A stretch of 10,962 bases of DNA from Desulfuromonadaceae bacterium (GTDB lineage Bacteria; Desulfobacterota; Desulfuromonadia; Desulfuromonadales; Geopsychrobacteraceae): positions 1-10,962 of the forward strand of contig DAOWKG010000139.1 in the NCBI GenBank assembly GCA_030639985.1, written 5' to 3'. Position 1 is the first letter of the stretch, and the number at the start of each line of letters is the position of its first letter. Below, piece by piece: positions 6,594-10,962 of the stretch. Below the pieces are notes generated by a model. The model saw only the letters and a list, made by a program, of their open reading frames with translations, searched no databases and had not been told where the DNA came from. A program made the position numbers and the translations under genes.

Positions 6594-7262
6594 TTACGGT
6601 AATTTATCAATATTTCTGTTGGGTTCCAAACAGATGTCGGCACATGGGCAGTTATTGCATTGCGGTTGTTTACGGCAGAACTCTTTGCAGTGGTTTACAA
6701 TCAAGGCATGATATTCATTATAAAGCTGCACATCAACTGGCAGTTGAGCCATAAAAAGAGCTCTAACTTGTGGATATTTTTCAGTTCCAGTAAGAACCCC
6801 AAGTCGTTTGAAGAGCCGCATGGTGTAACTATCGACGACAAACGAAGGATGGTGCCCGGCATAGAGGAGAATTGAATCGGCAGTTTCGGGGCCGACCCCT
6901 TTTAGGGTCAGCAGCTCGTCCCGCACCAGAGTCATCTCTCTCTCTAAAAAATTGTCGAGACACCCTTGATAGTGTTGTTGGATGTAGTGGCAAAACAGTT
7001 GTAGTCGTTCCGCTTTCTGGCGAAAAAAACCCGATGGACGGATTAATTGTTCCAGTTCTTGCTGCGACAATTGCATGATGGCATTAATTGTCAAAGTGTT
7101 GGCTTGCCGCAGGCTGGTGATAGCGGTTTCAACATTGTTCCAGTTAGTGTTCTGGGTTAAAATCGCCCCGATTACTACCTCGAACGGGGTTTCTGCCGGC
7201 CACCAGTCACGGGAACCGTAATAAGATTGCAGGGCATGATAGATCTGAATTGGGGTAGCCAT
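6594..7262 (-). CDS. Endonuclease III-related DNA glycosylase (COG2231 type)
   Basis: A 222-residue HhH-GPD superfamily protein. The start WWPAETPFEVVIGAILTQNTNW (20-41) and LIRPSGFFRQKAERL (73-87) are typical of the COG2231 branch rather than of Nth itself. The helix-hairpin-helix is LKGVGPETADSIL (120-132). The catalytic aspartate is D144 in VVDSYTMRLFKRLG, equivalent to D138 of E. coli Nth. The Nth lyase lysine K120 aligns with E126, 18 residues before D144 exactly as in Nth, so beta-lyase chemistry is not expected and a monofunctional glycosylase, perhaps for alkylated bases, is the better guess. Cysteines 196, 202, 205 and 211 give a C-x5-C-x2-C-x5-C [4Fe-4S] site. GAGG precedes the ATG at 7262. 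The gene lies 34 bases after the CcdA-like gene, likely in one operon. Confidence 0.9.
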   Translation of the reverse strand: MATPIQIYHALQSYYGSRDWWPAETPFEVVIGAILTQNTNWNNVETAITSLRQANTLTINAIMQLSQQELEQLIRPSGFFRQKAERLQLFCHYIQQHYQGCLDNFLEREMTLVRDELLTLKGVGPETADSILLYAGHHPSFVVDSYTMRLFKRLGVLTGTEKYPQVRALFMAQLPVDVQLYNEYHALIVNHCKEFCRKQPQCNNCPCADICLEPNRNIDKLP

Positions 7263-7296
7263 AGGAACCTCAAAGGATTGAACATCTGACCAGCTT

Positions 7297-7959
7297 CTAG
7301 AATAACCCGCCGAGTCCCATCATCCCCTTCGTAAGTATATAAATACCAAAGATGATCAATAGACCACCGCTGGCAAATCTGGTTACCAGCGGGTGCGCAT
7401 TGAGTTGTTTGATCCATTGCCGTACCCTTTGGGAAGCATAGCCCAATAGCAACATTGGAATAGCAAAGCCAATCGAGTAACAGAGGAGTAAAATTATGCC
7501 GGTGGAGAGTCGACCATCGGTAGCAACAAGAGTAAGTACCCCTGCCAGCATTGGCCCGACACAGGGAATCCAGACCAGACCCAGGGTTAACCCCATTACC
7601 AGTCCTGACCAACGACCTTTACTGCCGGCCTGAATATTTGAAAACATGGTCAGCTTTTTAAACGGGTTGATATCAAATAACATCAATACGCCAAACAGCA
7701 GGATAATTGCGCCAGCACCTTTTTCGAGCGCCGGCATCACTCCGGCGATGGCACCGCCAAATAATGAGGTCAACAAGCCCATTGCCATAAAACTGATGCT
7801 CAGTCCGATAACGATCAGCAAGGGGCGGTGTTTGTGATCGGTGTCGGAACCGGTGACCACAATCGGGACAATTGGCAACACGCAAGGGGAAGCAACGCTG
7901 GCAATCCCGGCAAAAAGTGTCATTGCCATGGTAGTAATACTTAAATCTAAAGGTGTCAT
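7297..7959 (-). CDS. CcdA/DsbD-like cytochrome c biogenesis membrane protein
   Basis: A 220-residue protein with about six hydrophobic helices, the size and form of CcdA, the DsbD transmembrane electron carrier. The two redox cysteines are in their family settings, C26 in ASPCVLPIVP and C133 in WIPCVGPM, each next to prolines. CcdA passes electrons from cytosolic thioredoxin across the inner membrane to periplasmic thioredoxin-fold partners, for example in cytochrome c maturation. The upstream gene encodes a lipid-anchored thioredoxin-fold protein ending 4 bases before this start, which makes it the likely partner. AGGGG stands upstream of the ATG at 7959. No cytochrome assembly gene is seen nearby, so the pathway served is not known from this window. 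Confidence 0.92.
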   Translation of the reverse strand: MTPLDLSITTMAMTLFAGIASVASPCVLPIVPIVVTGSDTDHKHRPLLIVIGLSISFMAMGLLTSLFGGAIAGVMPALEKGAGAIILLFGVLMLFDINPFKKLTMFSNIQAGSKGRWSGLVMGLTLGLVWIPCVGPMLAGVLTLVATDGRLSTGIILLLCYSIGFAIPMLLLGYASQRVRQWIKQLNAHPLVTRFASGGLLIIFGIYILTKGMMGLGGLF

Positions 7960-7963
7960 GGTT

Positions 7964-8380
7964 TCAACCCCTGGGAATCTGGTCGATTAGGTTGCGAATT
8001 GCTGCGGCATCTTGGACCCCTGGTGGCAGGCGTTTGATCTCCTTGCCTTCCAGATCGGTTAAAATGATCCCCGGCAACGCCCTTATGCCGTAGGCATAAA
8101 AGATATTCATGTCGGCAGGTACAGTGGTTTTGACTGGCCGGATCAGAACTTTTCCCTGCAGCTCGGCATCCATCTGGGAAAGGATTCTTTCCTGCATTTG
8201 GCAGGGGCCACCGTTTGGATCGATGAACAGAACCAGCAGGTGATTGGCGCTATTATTGTTGGTTGCAACTGGTTGTGCCGTTGCTGTTGCTGTCGATTGG
8301 TTGGTCGGGGTGGGCGCCTGTTCTTGGGAACAGCCCAGCAGTACGATACCTAAAAGTGCCCCGATAAAAAACTTTGTCAT
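7964..8380 (-). CDS. Lipid-anchored thioredoxin-fold protein with one active-site cysteine
   Basis: A 138-residue predicted lipoprotein. A short basic start and the helix FFIGALLGIVLL end in the lipobox LLGC (C17). A linker rich in Thr, Ala, Pro and Asn (18-46) follows, then a small thioredoxin-like domain (about 47-136). The active-site region reads DPNGGPCQMQ (54-63) where thioredoxin has WCGPC, so the first cysteine is glycine and only C60 remains. Apart from the lipidated C17 there is no other cysteine. The cis-proline loop is present as ALPGII (P103). It is probably periplasmic and membrane-tethered and works with the CcdA-like protein that follows after 4 bases. A normal dithiol reaction within the protein is impossible, so mixed-disulphide or binding roles are inferred. 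AAAGGAGA precedes the ATG at 8380. Confidence 0.85.
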   Translation of the reverse strand: MTKFFIGALLGIVLLGCSQEQAPTPTNQSTATATAQPVATNNNSANHLLVLFIDPNGGPCQMQERILSQMDAELQGKVLIRPVKTTVPADMNIFYAYGIRALPGIILTDLEGKEIKRLPPGVQDAAAIRNLIDQIPRG

Positions 8381-8403
8381 TGTCGTCTCCTTTATTTTTC
8401 CAC

Positions 8404-8433
8404 TGTATATGCGGATTTGCCTATGTATGTCAA
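8404..8433 (-). promoter_or_regulatory. Promoter of the thioredoxin-CcdA-glycosylase-ElyC operon
   Basis: The minus strand has a perfect -35 TTGACA (8428-8433), an 18-base spacer and TATACA (8404-8409, 4 of 6). Transcription would start near 8397, leaving a leader of about 17 bases that carries the AGGAG ribosome site of the lipoprotein gene. It lies in the divergent gap with the plus-strand CBS/DUF294 gene. Confidence 0.6.
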
Positions 8434-8491
8434 GGTGGGTTCGCGCAATGTTTATAGCAAAAATTAGATAGCAGGGAGTTGAGGAGGTGTC

Positions 8492-8537
8492 ACGATCCTT
8501 TATGCCGCGTGTGTTATTGGTGGTTACAGGGGATCGT
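8492..8537. repeat. Inverted repeat upstream of the CBS/DUF294 promoter
   Basis: The arms ACGATCC (8492-8498) and GGATCGT (8531-8537) are perfect 7-base complements separated by 32 bases. They end 3 bases before the putative -35 box at 8541 in the divergent intergenic region. The spacing between arm centres is about 39 bases, so one dimeric regulator could span it only by looping. It may also be chance. Confidence 0.3.
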
Positions 8538-8540
8538 TGC

Positions 8541-8569
8541 TTGCCATTAGTGCCCTCAAATGGTACTCT
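8541..8569 (+). promoter_or_regulatory. Candidate extended -10 promoter for the CBS/DUF294 gene
   Basis: TTGCCA (8541-8546, 5 of 6) is followed after 17 bases by TACTCT (8564-8569, 3 of 6). TGG directly before the -10 box makes an extended -10. Transcription would start near 8576, about 33 bases before the ATG at 8609. This supports the shorter start of the gene, because a start at 8537 would lie upstream of this promoter. Confidence 0.45.
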
Positions 8570-8608
8570 TGCTTATCTTACATTAAGAATCTTCTTATGG
8601 GGGTTGCC

Positions 8609-10054
8609 ATGTCTGATGAAGCTACTTTTTTTCTTCTGGTTAGAGACCATTGTCAGCGGGATCTGATTACCTGCAAGATCAATGACACGGTGCTGATTGC
8701 TGCTGGAAAGATGCGTGATAACGGCGTTTCCAGCTTGATCGCTTGTGATGATGAGAACCAACCGATCGGAATAATGACCGACCGTGATTTACGCAACAAG
8801 GTGATTGCTGGTGGTCTTGACCCTGCAGTTGTCAAAGTCAGCACGGTAATGACTACGCCGGTTCTTTCTGTCTTTGAAGATGACACCTTGTTTGAAGTCC
8901 TCTATCAGATGTCTCGCAACCGGATTCATCGTATCGGGGTGGTGAATACCAATAATGTACTGGTTGGACTGATTAACGAATCGGATATTATCCGGTTGCA
9001 AAACCGTTCTCCGCAACGCTTGCTGCAAGCTATTGATGATGCCACTTCGATTGCCGATCTTAAAAAAGTTTATCAGGATAACGAACAGCTGGTCGTCTTT
9101 CTCAGTCGCAACGGGGTGCGTACCAATGAGCTGGTAAAAATGATTTCATTACTGAATGATCAAATTACCGAAAAATTGATTGGTTTGTTGAAGCGTGGTC
9201 GGTTCAAGAATCTGGGCAAAAAAAATGCATTCATGGTGTTAGGAAGTGAGGGGCGGCGGGAGCAGACGCTGAAAACTGATCAGGATAATGCCATGATTAT
9301 TGCCGATGATGCCAGTAGCGATGAAGTAGCGGATATCGAAGCGTTTTCACAGGTGCTGATTGATGGACTGATTGAAATCGGGGTGCCGGAGTGTCCGGGC
9401 GGTATTATGGCAAAAAATGAGTTCTGGCGGCGGAGTTTGTCCGATTGGAAAAATACTATTCAGAGCTGGATGGGAACCCCGAGCGGTGAAAATATCCTTA
9501 ATTTCAGTATGTTTTCAGATATGCGGGTAATCTGTGGTGACGGCACTCTCGAAAAACAACTTAAAGAGTATATCATTCAGGTTGCCGAGGATAATTCTAT
9601 CTTTCTTGCCAAAATGGCCCAAAACGTTTGTCGGTTCCCCCCCCCATTGGGACTGTTTGGGCGGATTAAAACGATGTCAACTGGTGAGTCTGCGGGGATG
9701 GTAGATCTAAAAAAAGGGGGGATTTTTGCTTTGACCGAAGGGGTGAAAATTCTCGCACTCAGTGCCGGAATGCTGGGGGGTGGAACCCATGAACGGTTGG
9801 CATTTTTGCAGCAGAGAAATATCCTCAGCAAAGAACAAGTGAGTGATATTGAAGCCAGTTTTAATCTGCTGACATTTCTCCGCTTGCGTGGCCAAGTAGA
9901 CTCTGCCGCAGCGGGGCGGGAAATAACCAACTTTATTTCCCCTGGTTCATTGGATCGGGTCGAGAAAGGGCGTTTGAAACTGGCGTTTGACGTGGTAAAA
10001 TCGTTCCAGGGGATGCTTACGCAACATTTCCAGCTGAATATGTTACGCAATTAG
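8609..10054 (+). CDS. Two-CBS-domain protein with DUF294 nucleotidyltransferase-like domain
   Basis: A 481-residue cytosolic protein. Two CBS repeats come first (about 19-70 and 80-132), with MTDRDLR and INESDIIRL ends; CBS pairs usually bind adenine nucleotides. A helical linker (about 135-200) leads to a putative nucleotidyltransferase domain (DUF294) with GSEGRREQ (212-219) and acidic D224 and D226 in TDQDNA, the GS-x10-D-x-D pattern seen in GlnD-like enzymes. The DUF294 C-terminal helical domain follows (about 330-478). The cyclic-nucleotide-binding domain often found at the front of relatives (COG2905) is absent. GGGGG stands about 5 bases before the ATG at 8609. The frame is open up to 8537, but that part precedes the likely transcript start. 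A run of nine C (9637-9645) lies in the C-terminal domain. The target of any nucleotidyl transfer is unknown. Confidence 0.9.
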   Translation: MSDEATFFLLVRDHCQRDLITCKINDTVLIAAGKMRDNGVSSLIACDDENQPIGIMTDRDLRNKVIAGGLDPAVVKVSTVMTTPVLSVFEDDTLFEVLYQMSRNRIHRIGVVNTNNVLVGLINESDIIRLQNRSPQRLLQAIDDATSIADLKKVYQDNEQLVVFLSRNGVRTNELVKMISLLNDQITEKLIGLLKRGRFKNLGKKNAFMVLGSEGRREQTLKTDQDNAMIIADDASSDEVADIEAFSQVLIDGLIEIGVPECPGGIMAKNEFWRRSLSDWKNTIQSWMGTPSGENILNFSMFSDMRVICGDGTLEKQLKEYIIQVAEDNSIFLAKMAQNVCRFPPPLGLFGRIKTMSTGESAGMVDLKKGGIFALTEGVKILALSAGMLGGGTHERLAFLQQRNILSKEQVSDIEASFNLLTFLRLRGQVDSAAAGREITNFISPGSLDRVEKGRLKLAFDVVKSFQGMLTQHFQLNMLRN

Positions 10055-10056
10055 CA

Positions 10057-10082
10057 TTAGGTTAAATCTGCTTACAACCTAA
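10057..10082 (+). repeat. Small inverted repeat before the hemerythrin ribosome site
   Basis: TTAGGTT (10057-10063) and AACCTAA (10076-10082) are perfect 7-base complements around a 12-base loop. They lie in the 44-base gap between the CBS/DUF294 stop and the hemerythrin start, 3 bases before the GGGGGG ribosome site. No U-tract follows, so it is not a standard terminator. It might influence translation or RNA decay of the second gene. Confidence 0.35.
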
Positions 10083-10098
10083 ATGGGGGGGATGGTCT

Positions 10099-10455
10099 AT
10101 GTTATACAGTTCAGTTAAGGTGGGAATTATCGAAATTGATCTGGATCACTACAATATTGATACCATGTTGCGACTTTATTCTTCCGGTCGGGTTCCCACT
10201 TTTTATCTGCCCCAAATCATCAATGGCTTAATCAAGCATTTTGTTAATGAAGAAGAAATTATTGCTGCGATGGGACATGAATTTCCCGAAGATCATAAGT
10301 TCGAACATGCCCGGTTGACTCAGGCTCTGGAATCAAAGCTGGCAGATTGGAAAGATGGCAAATATGATGGCCAAAAATTTGTCGAAGAAGTTCGGGAAAT
10401 ATTGTTGCTTCATGTTACTGAATATGATCTTTTGTTAGGCGCTAATGACGGTTAA
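10099..10455 (+). CDS. Bacteriohemerythrin
   Basis: A 118-residue single-domain hemerythrin, a four-helix bundle that holds a non-haem di-iron centre and binds O2, or in some cases NO. All seven ligands of the classic site can be placed: H17 (DLDH), H47 and E51 (HFVNE), H66 and H70 (HKFEH), H105 and D110 (HVTEYD). The spacings H-x3-E, E-x14-H, H-x3-H and H-x4-D agree with the family. The last helix is set about 11 residues further away than in the marine-worm protein, as is common in bacteria. It has no signal peptide and is probably cytosolic. The purine-rich run GGGGGGGATGG just upstream of the ATG gives a strong ribosome site. It follows the CBS/DUF294 gene by 44 bases, so cotranscription is likely. 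Oxygen storage, delivery or sensing are all possible. Confidence 0.85.
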   Translation: MLYSSVKVGIIEIDLDHYNIDTMLRLYSSGRVPTFYLPQIINGLIKHFVNEEEIIAAMGHEFPEDHKFEHARLTQALESKLADWKDGKYDGQKFVEEVREILLLHVTEYDLLLGANDG

Positions 10456-10515
10456 TTAAGAGCTGATTGCTATTAAGGCCAACTGCCAGACCTTGCGGGA
10501 ACAGATTTTAAATTG

Positions 10516-10962
10516 ATGTGTCGATATTTTCTCCTGTTTATTTATGCTGCCGGAATAGTCTTTTTCTGCTCTTGTGCTCCCCCATCTCGCCCGGTAGTTT
10601 TGCCTGCTCCTCCCCCCGATCCAATTGCGCTAATTTTAGACAAAACTGCGGTGGCAGTAGACTCATTGGCAACGATGGGTTTTTCTGTCCAAGTAGGTGC
10701 CTTTAAACAACTCGATAATGCCGTACGCTTGGAGCGATTGCTCGCAGCGCGTGGTATTGATGCTTACTATTTCCGGCATAAATCGGGGCTGTATAAAGTC
10801 CGTTTTGGCAACCATAAGCACTACGACAATGCCCGTAATGAAGCTGAACGGCTACAGTCTCAAGGGATAATTGAGCGGTTTTTTATTGTCCTGCCAGAAA
10901 GCTATGCCGCTGCCAGAATCAAGCGTAGTGGTCAGGGTGATTTACGCACCGAGTTGGTAGTA
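10516..10962 (+). CDS. SPOR-domain lipoprotein, 5' part, runs off the window
   Basis: The frame is open from the ATG at 10516 to the last base, giving 149 residues with no stop. A hydrophobic N-terminus (3-18) ends in FCSC, with C20 as the likely lipidated residue. The lipobox is weaker than usual because of Cys at -2. A proline-rich linker follows (22-36). Residues about 55-126 form a SPOR domain: FSVQVGAFKQLDNAVRLERLL, an LYKVRFG strand and an AERL helix. SPOR domains bind denuded glycan strands of peptidoglycan, often at the division site. The last residues GDLRTELVV resemble the lead-in to an NlpC/P60 cell-wall hydrolase domain in similar proteins, which is a guess about sequence outside the window. 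The ribosome site is weak (GCGGGAA about 17 bases upstream). It is 60 bases after the hemerythrin stop, with no terminator seen. Confidence 0.8.
   Translation, partial: MCRYFLLFIYAAGIVFFCSCAPPSRPVVLPAPPPDPIALILDKTAVAVDSLATMGFSVQVGAFKQLDNAVRLERLLAARGIDAYYFRHKSGLYKVRFGNHKHYDNARNEAERLQSQGIIERFFIVLPESYAAARIKRSGQGDLRTELVV

Noticed and set aside
7175..7612. Minus-strand frame of 145 codons
   Set aside because: It lies in another frame across the CcdA-like gene and the start of the glycosylase gene, both of which have clear family motifs.
8521..8555. Sigma-54 type promoter ahead of CBS/DUF294
   Set aside because: GG and GC elements are present but not at the required 10-base spacing.
8537..8608. 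Longer CBS/DUF294 start at 8537
   Set aside because: No ribosome site, and the promoter candidate at 8541-8569 would lie inside it; the ATG at 8609 has GGGGG just upstream.
8487..8666. 60-codon GTG-start frame in the divergent gap
   Set aside because: The ribosome-like GGAGG touches the start codon with no spacing, and the frame overlaps the CBS/DUF294 gene with no family resemblance.
9577..10050. Minus-strand frame of 157 codons opposite CBS/DUF294
   Set aside because: Antisense shadow of a well-supported coding region; the product has no recognisable motif.

Overview
The window looks like ordinary chromosome from a Gram-negative bacterium. Three predicted lipoproteins, a SPOR-domain lipoprotein, a periplasmic-type thioredoxin with a CcdA-like partner and an ElyC-type envelope protein point to an outer membrane and a periplasm. 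The mix of a COG2231 glycosylase, a CBS/DUF294 protein, a bacteriohemerythrin and a two-helix GAF sensor resembles Desulfuromonadales/Geobacter-type Desulfobacterota. That assignment is an inference from general familiarity with these families, not a database match. Base composition appears moderate, and no gene stands out as foreign.

Layout. Positions 1-8380 hold ten genes, all on the minus strand. Read in the direction of transcription, the first block is a lipid-anchored thioredoxin-fold protein (8380-7964), a CcdA-like membrane protein (7959-7297), an endonuclease III-related glycosylase (7262-6594) and an ElyC/DUF218 protein (6547-5759). It is headed by a promoter with a perfect TTGACA -35 box. 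A 294-base gap with two clear GC-rich hairpins follows. Next is the tight set ileS (5464-2684), lspA (2682-2191) and yigZ (2189-1584), with one base between each stop and the next start. A separate promoter then leads into a 41-residue entericidin-like lipoprotein (1476-1351), which is easily missed, and a DUF309 protein (1349-840), again one base apart. Last is the N-terminal 236 residues of a membrane GAF sensor (709-1) that runs off the left edge.

From about 8430 the direction switches. The plus strand carries a two-CBS/DUF294 nucleotidyltransferase-like protein (8609-10054), a complete seven-ligand bacteriohemerythrin (10099-10455), and a lipoprotein with a SPOR domain (10516 onward) that is cut by the right edge.

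How the genes relate. LspA (signal peptidase II) would mature all three lipoproteins encoded nearby. The thioredoxin-fold lipoprotein and the CcdA-like protein form a likely periplasmic redox pair, although the thioredoxin has only one active-site cysteine. CBS/DUF294 plus hemerythrin suggests a small sensing unit joining nucleotide and O2/NO signals, which is an inference from adjacency. I see no mobile element, CRISPR array, RNA gene or phage-defence cassette. The most interesting points are modest: the small lipoprotein gene that also decides the DUF309 start, the one-cysteine thioredoxin/CcdA pair, the CBS/DUF294-hemerythrin pair with its C9 tract, and the hairpin repeat upstream of ileS.
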